The notes under the pieces were generated by a model. The model made no database searches and was not told where the DNA came from. It worked only from the letters and a program-made list of their open reading frames with translations. Shown here in pieces: positions 8,185 through 15,413 of a stretch of 41,473 bases of DNA. The DNA is taken from the NCBI GenBank assembly GCA_040902445.1, contig JBBDXJ010000082.1, forward strand, positions 1 through 41,473, written 5' to 3'. A program made the translations under genes and the position numbers. Each line of letters opens with the position of its first letter. Within the stretch, counting starts at the first letter, position 1. This DNA comes from Chryseosolibacter sp040902445 (GTDB taxonomy: Bacteria > Bacteroidota > Bacteroidia > Cytophagales > Cyclobacteriaceae).

Positions 8185-8253
8185 TTATTTTATTTCCTGC
8201 ACAACATAGCTTTGATCGTTAAAGACCACCTTCTCACCAACCTTTAATCTCAT
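8185..8253 (-). CDS. Possible 22-codon ORF (MRLKVGEKVVFNDQ...)
   Basis: An ATG at 8251-8253 opens 22 codons, MRLKVGEKVVFNDQSYVVQE plus two residues, ending in TAA. The open frame continues about 13 codons further upstream without another ATG (reading VNLTGISLGVK). The residue pattern looks like a small beta-barrel or a GreA-like C-terminal strand pair, so this may be a tiny gene or a remnant of a larger one. It sits between the dehydrogenase stop and the DUF4286 gene. Support is composition only. Confidence 0.22.
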   Translation of the reverse strand: MRLKVGEKVVFNDQSYVVQEIK

Positions 8254-8318
8254 TAATTTCACACCAAGAGAGATGCCGGTGAGATTAACTCTACGCGATG
8301 GTGGGGTTCAGACAATAA

Positions 8319-9530
8319 TTAGCCCGCAACATAATCATGCAGGTAGTTGAAGTGCTCCGTCAATTTGCCCTTCCTGGTTATTGTCGCCCGTTCAATTACT
8401 TCCTCTTTATCTTCACCGGTCAGCACAGGAAGGATACGGTCAATGAGATCTCTCCCAAATTCCTCGGAAGCGCTTCGGGGCAATTCGCACGGAAGGTTGT
8501 CGATCGCCATCACTGTTACAAAATCCTTATGGCTTAAAGGTGGCTTTACTTCATCTGTTACTGGATCATAATCATAGAGGGGATCAACAATGGTACTTGC
8601 TTTTTTTGTACTGGGAATTGAACCGTTAATGTCGCAGGTGATGTCGGCTATCACTTTCAATTTAAAATCAGGATCCTGCATATCTTTTGGATTAAACAAC
8701 AGAGGCGCTTTCGGATTCCAGTAGGCGCCGGCTATGAGCATGTCTCCGGCTGCCGCAAATGCTCTGAATGTTGAATCGTATCGCTCCGGGTGTTTGTGGA
8801 ATTCATCCCGGTTAAAGTGTCCTCCCTCCCTCCTGAGGTTATAGTCCGCACTGCTGAGCTGGACATACACAGGTTCATTAAATTCCCTTGTTAAGAAATC
8901 GTACGTGTTAACCTTCCGGATATCTGCACTATCCAACGTCTCCATCGCTCCGCGCCCTACGCGGCCAGCACCCGTCAATATTATTTTGATGGGTGGAAGA
9001 TGTACTTTCCTCAGCTCGCGCTTCAGGTCGTTGACGTCAAAGCATTCGTACGCTCGCCGGAGGGAAAATAGATTAAGTCTTTTTCCGAATGTCCATAAAG
9101 CATTATAAGCCCCGACGATTCCCGCGTAACGGCCAAAGGCGACCAACCGATTTCCATGGCGATCTTTCAGGGCTTCATAGTCAATGAGCCTGATATTTTT
9201 CTTCAGGATTTGCCGCAACAATTTTCTGTTGTGGGGTTGTTTCTTTAAGGTGTGCGAAAAAAACAAATACGTTTTGTCAGGCACCAATTGGGCTATCGAT
9301 ACTTCCTTTATCCCCATGAGGATATCACATCCAGTCAGGTCTGCTAAAACTTCAATGTCCAGATTGCGGTATTCTTCATCGCGAAAACATCTGACCTCGC
9401 TCTCCTGGCATACAATCTTTACACCTGGAAATCGCTGTTCGATCTCTTCGGTTTGCAAAGGTGTAAAAGGAACTCTTTTATCAGGCGGAATTTTTCCTTC
9501 GCGGATAAGTCCGATCTTTAAAGATCTCAT
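8319..9530 (-). CDS. Saccharopine dehydrogenase (lysine-forming)/alanine dehydrogenase-like oxidoreductase
   Basis: A 403-residue NAD(P)-dependent dehydrogenase of the AlaDH/PNT fold. The N-terminal domain begins KIGLIREGKIPPDKRVPFTP, the substrate-side signature of this superfamily. The Rossmann nucleotide loop is ILTGAGRVGRGAME near residues 183-196. Towards the C-terminus VIADITCDINGSIPST resembles the lysine-forming saccharopine dehydrogenase (LYS1) rather than alanine dehydrogenase. The enzyme probably links an amino acid to 2-oxoglutarate or pyruvate in lysine or glutamate metabolism. Length agrees with LYS1-like proteins (about 370-400). No partner lysine-degradation gene is present in the window. 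The start ATG at 9530 directly precedes the conserved N-terminus. Substrate specificity is inferred from resemblance only. Confidence 0.75.
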   Translation of the reverse strand: MRSLKIGLIREGKIPPDKRVPFTPLQTEEIEQRFPGVKIVCQESEVRCFRDEEYRNLDIEVLADLTGCDILMGIKEVSIAQLVPDKTYLFFSHTLKKQPHNRKLLRQILKKNIRLIDYEALKDRHGNRLVAFGRYAGIVGAYNALWTFGKRLNLFSLRRAYECFDVNDLKRELRKVHLPPIKIILTGAGRVGRGAMETLDSADIRKVNTYDFLTREFNEPVYVQLSSADYNLRREGGHFNRDEFHKHPERYDSTFRAFAAAGDMLIAGAYWNPKAPLLFNPKDMQDPDFKLKVIADITCDINGSIPSTKKASTIVDPLYDYDPVTDEVKPPLSHKDFVTVMAIDNLPCELPRSASEEFGRDLIDRILPVLTGEDKEEVIERATITRKGKLTEHFNYLHDYVAG

Positions 9531-9551
9531 GGCACTCGTTAATAATTATCT

Positions 9552-9579
9552 GGCATCAGGTATTAGGTGTCAGCAATAC
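9552..9579. repeat. Heptamer array upstream of the dehydrogenase
   Basis: GGCATCA, GGTATTA, GGTGTCA and GCAATAC follow each other in perfect 7-bp phase. The spacer 9531-9644 holds no gene. Confidence 0.5.
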
Positions 9580-9626
9580 TGTACATAAACTCCATGATAA
9601 TTGAACAAATCATGAATGTCTTATGC

Positions 9627-9647
9627 GTGTCAGGTGATTAATGCCTA
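9627..9647. repeat. Heptamer array containing the AIM24-gene stop
   Basis: On the plus strand the units are GTGTCAG, GTGATTA and ATGCCTA; on the minus strand the last reads TAGGCAT, of which TAG is the stop codon of the AIM24-family gene. The AGGCATT unit recurs at 13557-13577. Confidence 0.45.
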
Positions 9648-10415
9648 ACGTTCGAGAAAACTTCCCAGCAAAGAACTTCCTTCTTTTCCCCGGTTTGCTC
9701 CGTAGGGGGCCAACGCCTGCACCAATTTTCTGATCGGCATGGATTGAAGCCAGATCTTTCCGGTGCCGCGCAAGGTAGCAAGAAACATTCCTTCTCCGCC
9801 GAATATCATAGAACGAAGTCCTCCTGCCATCTGCACATCAAAATCAACCTGTGATTCGAAAGCAACCACGCAACCTGTATCTACACGCAGCGTTTCGTTG
9901 TTTAAAGTTCTTTCGATCACCGTTCCCCCCGCATGAACAAAGGCTTTTCCGTCGCCCTGAAGTTTTTGCAGTATGAATCCTTCACCACCGACCAGTCCGG
10001 AGCCAATTCTCTTGTTAAAAGTAATAGAAACCTTTGTACCAAAAGCTGCGCACAGAAATCCATCTTTTTGGACGATCAGTTCATTGTTTGGGCTCTTTGA
10101 CAAGTCTACAGGAATTACTGTTCCGGGATAGGGAGCGGAAAACCCGATCTTTGCTTTCCGGCTACCCTTGTTGGTGAAGTGAGTCATAAACAAAGATTCA
10201 CCTGTCAGTATCCGGCTTCCTGCGGAAAGCAGTTTATCGAACAGGCCCTGGTTGGGAATTGATCCGTCACCCATTTTTGCTTCAAACACTATGCCTTCCT
10301 CCATAAACAACATGGCGCCTGCTTCCGCGATAACGGTTTCCAGCGGGTCGAGTTCAACTTCAACGATCTGTATGCTTTCTCCTTTGATCTGATAATCGAT
10401 TACATGTGATGCCAT
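9645..10415 (-). CDS. AIM24 family protein (TIGR00266-type)
   Basis: A 256-residue soluble protein of the AIM24/TIGR00266 family, a double-stranded beta-helix fold that is widespread but of unsettled biochemical role (mitochondrial AIM24 affects inner-membrane organisation in yeast). Recognisable family segments are VEVELDPLETVIAEAGAMLFM near the N-terminus, GEGMFLATLRGTGKIWLQSMP near the C-terminus, and several GG-containing turns such as GLVGGEGFILQKLQGDGKAFVHAGG. No signal peptide or membrane helix is seen. It ends in a TAG that lies in a heptamer repeat and begins just after another heptamer array at 10420-10454. It appears to be a single-gene unit between a terminator upstream and the dehydrogenase downstream. 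Confidence 0.85.
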   Translation of the reverse strand: MASHVIDYQIKGESIQIVEVELDPLETVIAEAGAMLFMEEGIVFEAKMGDGSIPNQGLFDKLLSAGSRILTGESLFMTHFTNKGSRKAKIGFSAPYPGTVIPVDLSKSPNNELIVQKDGFLCAAFGTKVSITFNKRIGSGLVGGEGFILQKLQGDGKAFVHAGGTVIERTLNNETLRVDTGCVVAFESQVDFDVQMAGGLRSMIFGGEGMFLATLRGTGKIWLQSMPIRKLVQALAPYGANRGKEGSSLLGSFLER

Positions 10416-10419
10416 ATAG

Positions 10420-10454
10420 GTAGTTGTTGGTTTTTAGGTGTTGGCTTTTGGTAA
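10420..10454. repeat. Heptamer array upstream of the AIM24 gene
   Basis: Five units in 7-bp phase: GTAGTTG, TTGGTTT, TTAGGTG, TTGGCTT and TTGGTAA, with a stronger 14-bp period between alternate units. It separates the AIM24 start (10415) from the terminator at 10466-10504. Confidence 0.5.
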
Positions 10455-10465
10455 ATGCGGGGATC

Positions 10466-10504
10466 AAAATAAAATAAAAAGCCTGAGATCCTTAGATCCC
10501 AGGC
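10466..10504 (-). terminator. Intrinsic terminator of the gltX operon
   Basis: On the minus strand GCCTGGGATC and GATCTCAGGC form a 10-bp stem (one G-U pair) with loop TAAG, then TTTTTATTTTATTTT. It lies about 55 bp after the stop of the small charged-protein gene. The plus-strand stem begins GCCTGAGAT, the same as the terminator at 20938. Confidence 0.8.
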
Positions 10505-10557
10505 ACATCAAATTTTCACGGAATGCGGTGCAAAAGAGAACATAAAAAGTTAACGCG

Positions 10558-10779
10558 TCAACTCTTTTTCTTTTTCCCTTTCTTCATGTCATCGTAATCC
10601 TCCCGTTCCGCCAGTTTTTTATCGTCGACATTCTTGTTGAGAAATTCGTTGATCTTCTCAATGTTCATATTGGATTTAATTTCTCCAAATGTGTCAATGG
10701 CTATGTCAAAACCTTGAAGGTCTTTATGGACCCGGGGTTTGGGAGTATTGCGTTTATTGGTATTTCGATGTTTCGTCAT
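10558..10779 (-). CDS. Small charged conserved hypothetical protein
   Basis: A 73-residue, strongly hydrophilic protein with basic ends and an acidic middle, beginning MTKHRNTNKRNTPKPRVHKD and ending KKGKKKKS. The central part GFDIAIDTFGEIKSNMNIEKI looks foldable, so this is not merely low complexity. I do not recognise a named family. It starts 8 bp after the gltX stop and is followed by a strong intrinsic terminator, which makes it the last gene of a gltX transcript. The Lys-rich tail suggests nucleic-acid or ribosome contact, but this is only inference from charge. Confidence 0.72.
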   Translation of the reverse strand: MTKHRNTNKRNTPKPRVHKDLQGFDIAIDTFGEIKSNMNIEKINEFLNKNVDDKKLAEREDYDDMKKGKKKKS

Positions 10780-10787
10780 AACTGTAT

Positions 10788-12323
10788 TTACGAAACTTTC
10801 ACCTGCAAAGTTTTCAATGCGTGGTCAATTCTCCTTATAACCTCGTTTTTTCCGATAATTTCCATGATCATCATCAGATCCGGCCCACCCCCAAGTCCTG
10901 TTATTGTCAATCTGACAGCCTGCAGCACCTTCCCAATACCTATTCCAAGAGCGGCAGTTACCTCTTCCAGGGTACTTTTGGCAATCGAAGCATCAAATGC
11001 TGCTTTTGATTCAAGGGCGTCGCGGTATGCCGCCAATACTTTTGCGCCATCCGCGTTCCATTTTTTTGCCACTACAGCCTCTTCATAAGCGGCAGGTGGG
11101 TAAAAGAAAAACTTTCCTTGTTCCCAGAAGTCCTGAGGAAACGTAACCCGATCCTGCATCACGGTGACAATTTTGAGCGCTTTTTCTTTGGAACATGCAA
11201 TATTTTCCTTCGCAAGCGAACTGTGTAAATATTCAGAGAGTTCCTCCAGGGGCTTTTGTCTCAGGTAATGCTGATTGTACCATTGAGCTTTGAGGATGTC
11301 GAAACGTGCTCCGGCTTTATTGATGCGCTCAAGAGAAAATTCGCTGGTCAATTCTTCGATTGAAAAAATTTCCTGCGTTGTTCCGGGGTTCCAGCCGAGG
11401 AATGCGAGAAAATTTATAAAGGCTTCCGGAAGATACCCCGCTTCTTTATAACCGGTAGCAATTTCTTTGGTTTCCGGATCCTGCCACGTCAAAGGAAAAA
11501 TCGGGAAGCCCAAACGGTCAGCGTCGCGTTTGCTGAGTTTGCCATTGCCATCAGGTTTTAACAACAACGGAAGATGGGCAAACTGGGGCATTTGCTTTTC
11601 CCACCCCATGTATTTATACAACAGAACGTGCAACGGTGCCGATGGCAGCCATTCCTCTCCGCGGATCACGTGAGTAATTTTCATGAGGTAATCATCGACC
11701 ACATTCGCCAGGTGATATGTTGGCATTCCATCTGATTTCATCAACACTTTGTCATCGATCTGCGAGGAGTGAACCATGACCCATCCGCGGATCAGGTCGT
11801 TTAGCCGCACCTCTTCCTTGCGGGGAATCTTTAGCCGGATGACGAAGGGTGTACCGGACTGGATCAATGCATTTACCTCTTCGGGTTTCAGCGTAAGGGA
11901 ATTGCGCATTTCCATCCTGGTGATGCTATTGTATTGCTGAATAGCAACACCTGCGGCTTTAAGTCGTTCACGCATGGCTTCCAGTTCCTGTTCAGTGTCG
12001 AAAGCATAATATGCCGAGCCGCTGTCAATCAGTTGTTGCGCGTATTGCCTGTATATTTCTTTTCTTTCGGATTGCCGGTAAGGCGCATGAGGTCCACCGA
12101 CGCCCACGCCTTCATCAATTTTAATACCTACCCACTCCAATGATTTACGGATGTATTCTTCTGCGCCTGGAACAAACCGGTTCTGGTCTGTATCTTCTAT
12201 GCGAAGTATCATAGTGCCGCTAAGCTTGCGCGCAAGCAGATAGTTGTACAGGGCGGTTCTGATACCACCAATGTGAAGCGCCCCGGTAGGACTGGGGGCA
12301 AAACGAACACGTACTTCTCCCAT
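10788..12323 (-). CDS. gltX: Glutamyl-tRNA synthetase
   Basis: A 511-residue class I synthetase that charges tRNA-Glu. The HIGH motif appears as HIGG in SPTGALHIGGIRTALYNYLL at the N-terminus, RIEDTDQNR supplies the glutamate-binding Arg, and the KMSKS equivalent is KLSKRD in NGKLSKRDADRLGFP. The C-terminal anticodon-binding helical domain follows. Length is at the upper end for bacterial GluRS. Whether it is discriminating or also charges tRNA-Gln cannot be told from motifs; no GatCAB or glnS is in the window. The ATG at 12323 gives MGEVRVRFAPSPTG, the normal start. A promoter candidate lies at 12347-12378 and the gene shares a transcript with the 73-residue protein downstream. Confidence 0.97.
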   Translation of the reverse strand: MGEVRVRFAPSPTGALHIGGIRTALYNYLLARKLSGTMILRIEDTDQNRFVPGAEEYIRKSLEWVGIKIDEGVGVGGPHAPYRQSERKEIYRQYAQQLIDSGSAYYAFDTEQELEAMRERLKAAGVAIQQYNSITRMEMRNSLTLKPEEVNALIQSGTPFVIRLKIPRKEEVRLNDLIRGWVMVHSSQIDDKVLMKSDGMPTYHLANVVDDYLMKITHVIRGEEWLPSAPLHVLLYKYMGWEKQMPQFAHLPLLLKPDGNGKLSKRDADRLGFPIFPLTWQDPETKEIATGYKEAGYLPEAFINFLAFLGWNPGTTQEIFSIEELTSEFSLERINKAGARFDILKAQWYNQHYLRQKPLEELSEYLHSSLAKENIACSKEKALKIVTVMQDRVTFPQDFWEQGKFFFYPPAAYEEAVVAKKWNADGAKVLAAYRDALESKAAFDASIAKSTLEEVTAALGIGIGKVLQAVRLTITGLGGGPDLMMIMEIIGKNEVIRRIDHALKTLQVKVS

Positions 12324-12346
12324 GATCTATGATTCTCAAATAAACC

Positions 12347-12378
12347 GCAAGGTAATTTTGTTTGATTGATTAGGCAAA
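12347..12378 (-). promoter_or_regulatory. Promoter candidate of gltX
   Basis: On the minus strand TTTG (12375-12378), 20 bp, then TACCTTGC (12347-12354), one shift away from TAnnTTTG. It starts 24 bp before the gltX ATG. Spacing equals that of the better matches upstream of the glycogen synthase and DUF4834 genes. Confidence 0.42.
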
Positions 12379-12397
12379 CACGATTCGGTTGATTGGC

Positions 12398-12425
12398 GTA
12401 GAGACAAGGCAGGCCTTGTCTCTAC
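12398..12425. repeat. 28-bp palindrome, copy 1
   Basis: Two perfect 13-bp arms, GTAGAGACAAGGC and its complement, flank a 2-bp centre. It ends one base before the ridA stop codon (12427-12429) and lies upstream of the gltX promoter. An identical copy is at 22145-22172. No T-run follows, so any termination would rely on the hairpin itself. Confidence 0.85.
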
Positions 12426-12426
12426 G

Positions 12427-12810
12427 TTACGATTTCGCCGCAATGCAGGAGATCTCTGCGTTGACATCCTTTGGCAAACGGCTGACCTCAACCGTTTCGC
12501 GTGCCGGTGGATTTTCTATAAAATACTGACCGTAGATCTCGTTCACTTTGGGAAAATTACCCAGGTCTTTCAGAAAAATAGTGCTCTTCACGACATCCTT
12601 AAAGGTTAAGCCGGCCGCCTTCAGTACCTCACTCAAATTGATCATCACCTGCGTTGTTTCATCTTCGATATTCCCGGTAATGAGGTTGCCGGAAGACTTT
12701 TGGATCGCTATCTGCCCACTGATAAACAGAATGTTTCCGGCGAGAATCCCCTGGCTGTAGGGCCCGATCGGTTCAGGTGCCTGGGGGGAATAAACAACAG
12801 TATTTGACAT
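12427..12810 (-). CDS. ridA: RidA family 2-iminobutanoate/2-iminopropanoate deaminase
   Basis: A 127-residue YjgF/YER057c/UK114 protein that hydrolyses reactive enamines and imines released by PLP enzymes such as threonine dehydratase. The family pattern is clear: PQAPEPIGPYSQGI at the N-terminus, LFISGQIAI, NLSEVLKAAGLTFKDVVKSTIFL, and the active-site region PPARETVEVSRLPKD with the carboxylate-binding Arg in PAR, ending AEISCIA. Length is typical, and it should act as a cytosolic trimer. It is divergent from the hydroxyacyl-CoA dehydrogenase-like gene and its 3' end abuts a 28-bp palindrome. No clear promoter was found in the 81-bp divergent spacer. Confidence 0.93.
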   Translation of the reverse strand: MSNTVVYSPQAPEPIGPYSQGILAGNILFISGQIAIQKSSGNLITGNIEDETTQVMINLSEVLKAAGLTFKDVVKSTIFLKDLGNFPKVNEIYGQYFIENPPARETVEVSRLPKDVNAEISCIAAKS

Positions 12811-12891
12811 GAGTTGCGATTTATTTGTCAGTGTGATTTCATCAAGATTTCATCAAAAATAGTTATATCTGCACACCCATATCTTAAATGC

Positions 12892-13572
12892 ATGAAAATT
12901 TTAGTCATCGGTGAAGCAATCCATTTTGAAGAATGCCGGGAAAAGTTAGGAAACCATGAATATACTCACTTGCAATCTTATGGGGAAGCCGAAAAAATTC
13001 TCACCAGACATGAAGTGATCTTCGATTTTATGATCGATGAGACTCCCGCCTCATTTGGAATTTATGCCGGAAAGCCTGTAACCGTATTTCTGAATACGTG
13101 CAACATAAGTCTCTCAGAATTATCCCACAATGTTAATGATCCTTTGCAATGTACTGTATTTGGTTTCAATGGATTACCTACAATGTTTAACCGCCAGTTT
13201 CTCGAGGTTAGTGTTTCCAGACCCGATGATAAAGCCCCTCTGAAAAAGATCTGTGCCGAATTAAATACCGGATATTTATTGGTTGAAGACCGCATAGGGC
13301 TGGTGACACCCCGGGTAATTTGTATGATCATCAACGAAGCCTACTTCACTGTCCAGGATGGAACTGCGAGCCGGCAGGATATTGACCTGGCGATGAAGTT
13401 AGGAACGAACTATCCCTTTGGACCATTTGAGTGGTGTCAGCGGATTGGACTAAAAAATGTGTATAAATTACTTGAAGCGATCTATAAAGATACAAACGAT
13501 GAGCGCTATAAGATCTCTGCGTTGATGAAGAAAGAGTATCTGGGAATAAAGGCACCAGGCATTGGGCATTAG
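12892..13572 (+). CDS. 3-hydroxyacyl-CoA dehydrogenase-like protein lacking the NAD-binding motif
   Basis: A 226-residue protein whose C-terminal half (about residues 135-210) resembles the 3HCDH C-terminal helical domain: GLVTPRVICMIINEAYF, then DIDLAMKLGTNYPFGPFEW and a final helix. The N-terminal half should be the Rossmann domain, but in place of GxGxMG it has VIGEAIHFEE, and the protein is about 60 residues shorter than PaaH/FadB-type enzymes (about 285). NAD binding is therefore doubtful; it may be a pseudoenzyme or a binding protein. The ATG at 12892 is preferred over 12814 because it opens MKILVIGEA, a normal beta-strand start. The last residues (PGIGH and the TAG) are encoded by a heptamer array. 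It converges with glmS with 3 bp between the stops. Confidence 0.7.
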   Translation: MKILVIGEAIHFEECREKLGNHEYTHLQSYGEAEKILTRHEVIFDFMIDETPASFGIYAGKPVTVFLNTCNISLSELSHNVNDPLQCTVFGFNGLPTMFNRQFLEVSVSRPDDKAPLKKICAELNTGYLLVEDRIGLVTPRVICMIINEAYFTVQDGTASRQDIDLAMKLGTNYPFGPFEWCQRIGLKNVYKLLEAIYKDTNDERYKISALMKKEYLGIKAPGIGH

Positions 13573-13577
13573 GCATT
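13557..13577. repeat. Triple heptamer AGGCATT/GGGCATT/AGGCATT across two stop codons
   Basis: Three 7-bp units in tandem. The second and third contain the TAG stop of the hydroxyacyl-CoA dehydrogenase-like gene (13570-13572), and the third overlaps the TAA stop of glmS on the other strand (13576-13578). It is the clearest of the heptamer arrays. Confidence 0.7.
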
Positions 13578-14925
13578 ATTCAACAGTCACGGACTTCGCC
13601 AAATTTCTCGGCTGGTCAACATTGCAACCGCGCATGACTGCGATGTGATAGGAGAGTAGTTGCAGCGGTATAACCGATACCATTGGCATGAGCGCTTCAT
13701 GGACGGCGGGAACTTCAATAACGAACTCCGACATTTTCGGAATGAGCTTATCCCCGGCGGTAACTACGGAAATAACCCGGCCTTTTCTTGCTTTTACTTC
13801 CTGAATATTGGATACGATCTTTCCGTAAGAACTGTCGTTTGTAGCGATAAACACCACAGGCATCTCGTTATCGATGAGTGCAATCGGTCCGTGTTTCATT
13901 TCGGCCGCGGGATAACCCTCAGCGTGTATGTAGGAAATTTCTTTCAGCTTCAGCGCACCTTCCAGGGCAACCGGAAAATTGTATCCGCGTCCGAGGTAAA
14001 GAAAGTTTCGCGCATCCTTGAAAGTTGCGGCGATCTTTTCGATCTGATCATTCAATTTCAAAGCTTCCTGAACTTTCGCGGGAATGTTTTCCATTTCAAC
14101 GAGGAGTTCATGCAGTTTCCCCTCAGTAATAGAACCCTTCTTTTGCGCCACGATCAAGGCGATCATATTTAAAACAGTGAGCTGCGCGGTAAATGCTTTG
14201 GTGCTTGCTACACCGATTTCAGGTCCGGCGTGTGTGTACGCTCCTGCATGTGTTGCCCGCGGGATCGAGGACCCCACTACATTACATACACCAAAGATGA
14301 TGGCGCCCTTCGACCTTGCCAGTTCAATGGCAGCCAGTGTGTCAGCGGTCTCTCCGGATTGTGAGATTGCGATGACCACATCGCCTTCGCGGATAACGGG
14401 ATTTCGATAACGGAATTCAGAAGCGTACTCCACTTCTACGGGGATCCGGCAAAATTCTTCGAAGAAATATTCTGCCACAAGTCCCGCATGCCATGAGGTA
14501 CCACAGGCCACAATCAGGATCCGTTCTGCATTTACAAGTCTGTTCAAATATTCGCGCAAGCCCCCAAGGATCAATCTGCCTGATTGCGAATCCAGTCTTC
14601 CGCGCATACAATCGCTGATGGATTTGGGCTGCTCAAAGATCTCCTTGAGCATAAAATGGTCGAAGCCACCTTTTTCAATTGCTTCCAGTTCCATATCCAC
14701 CTTCTGGATGTAAGGTGTCAAAGGAAGATTTGCAGTGTTTGTGACGGTTAGTTTATTGTTTTGAATAACGGCTACCTCCTGGTCATTGAGGTATACGACT
14801 TTATTCGTGTATTCCACAATAGGAGTAGCATCCGATGCGAGAAAAAATTCATCAATGCCGACACCGATAACGAGCGGGCTACCTTTCCTTGCGGCAACCA
14901 GGAGGTCAGGGTCGTCTACCGACAT
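13576..14925 (-). CDS. glmS 3' fragment (isomerase SIS domains, 449 aa)
   Basis: This frame could restart at the ATG at 14925, four codons after the in-frame stop. It begins MSVDDPDLLVAARKGSPLV, the distal part of the glutaminase domain, then two SIS sugar-isomerase domains (CGTSWHAGLVAEYF; LGRGYNFPVALEGALKLKE). The isomerase half could bind fructose-6-phosphate but would lack ammonia from the N-terminal domain. Confidence 0.65.
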   Translation of the reverse strand: MSVDDPDLLVAARKGSPLVIGVGIDEFFLASDATPIVEYTNKVVYLNDQEVAVIQNNKLTVTNTANLPLTPYIQKVDMELEAIEKGGFDHFMLKEIFEQPKSISDCMRGRLDSQSGRLILGGLREYLNRLVNAERILIVACGTSWHAGLVAEYFFEEFCRIPVEVEYASEFRYRNPVIREGDVVIAISQSGETADTLAAIELARSKGAIIFGVCNVVGSSIPRATHAGAYTHAGPEIGVASTKAFTAQLTVLNMIALIVAQKKGSITEGKLHELLVEMENIPAKVQEALKLNDQIEKIAATFKDARNFLYLGRGYNFPVALEGALKLKEISYIHAEGYPAAEMKHGPIALIDNEMPVVFIATNDSSYGKIVSNIQEVKARKGRVISVVTAGDKLIPKMSEFVIEVPAVHEALMPMVSVIPLQLLSYHIAVMRGCNVDQPRNLAKSVTVE

Positions 14926-14937
14926 AATAACAATGGC

Positions 14938-15411
14938 TTAGGCTCCGATTACTTTTGTTAAAGCAAGCCTGACTGCCTCTTCCAATGAACATTCTTCCTC
15001 TTCTTTGATGTCCTCGATAAAGTGAATGAATACTTCCGTATCCGTATCGCTTAGAAACTTATGTCCTTTGTTGATCAGTTCCTGTTTTAATGAACTATAG
15101 TTTTCAATAATGCCGTTGTGAATGATGGCAAGTTTTCCGGAAGCGGAGTAATGAGGGTGGGCATTTATATCGTTTGGTTCACCATGTGTTGCCCAGCGGG
15201 TGTGGCCGATGCCGATGTGGCTGTGCAGATCTTTTTCCTTCAGATGCTTTTCAAGTTCGGAGACTTTGCCTTTCTTCTTATAGACATTCAATCCACCATT
15301 GAGAAGAGCGATGCCGGCGCTGTCATAACCGCGGTACTCAAGCCGTTTTAACCCTTTTATGATAACCTCGCGGGCTTCTCGAGGTCCGACGTAAGCCACA
15401 ATTCCGCACAT
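14938..15411 (-). CDS. glmS 5' fragment (glutaminase N-terminal part, 157 aa)
   Basis: This is the part of glmS before the TAA. It carries MCGIVAYVGPREA with the nucleophilic Cys2, GHTRWATHGEPNDINAHPH of the glutamine pocket, and DTDTEVFIHFI. It lacks the last third of the glutaminase fold, so it is not expected to be active by itself. Confidence 0.7.
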   Translation of the reverse strand: MCGIVAYVGPREAREVIIKGLKRLEYRGYDSAGIALLNGGLNVYKKKGKVSELEKHLKEKDLHSHIGIGHTRWATHGEPNDINAHPHYSASGKLAIIHNGIIENYSSLKQELINKGHKFLSDTDTEVFIHFIEDIKEEEECSLEEAVRLALTKVIGA

Positions 15412-15413
15412 GT

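Larger units (their letters stand above)
13576..15411 (-). pseudogene. glmS: glmS interrupted by an in-frame TAA (codon 158)
   Basis: The two flanking frames together form one glutamine-fructose-6-phosphate aminotransferase of about 611 codons, the enzyme that makes glucosamine-6-phosphate for peptidoglycan. They are in the same frame with no indel: KVIGA, TAA, AIVIM. Homologues have Tyr in place of the stop (pattern VxGAYA), so one base change (TAC or TAT to TAA at 14938-14940) explains it. Cys2 after Met (MCGIVAYVGP) is the glutaminase nucleophile, and the two SIS domains and the usual C-terminus NLAKSVTVE are intact. The break is inside the glutaminase domain, not at the domain border near residue 240, so a natural gene split is unlikely. 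Sequencing error, a recent mutation and readthrough are all possible. It is the third gene of a run with the glycogen synthase-like gene and DUF4270, 2 bp after the latter. Confidence 0.85.

Noticed and set aside
13557..13577. CRISPR-like repeat
   Set aside because: Units are 7 bp with no spacers; CRISPR repeats are longer and separated by unique spacers.
13576..15411. Natural two-gene split of glmS into glutaminase and isomerase
   Set aside because: The stop falls about 80 residues before the domain border, and the frames join without shift, which fits a point mutation or error.
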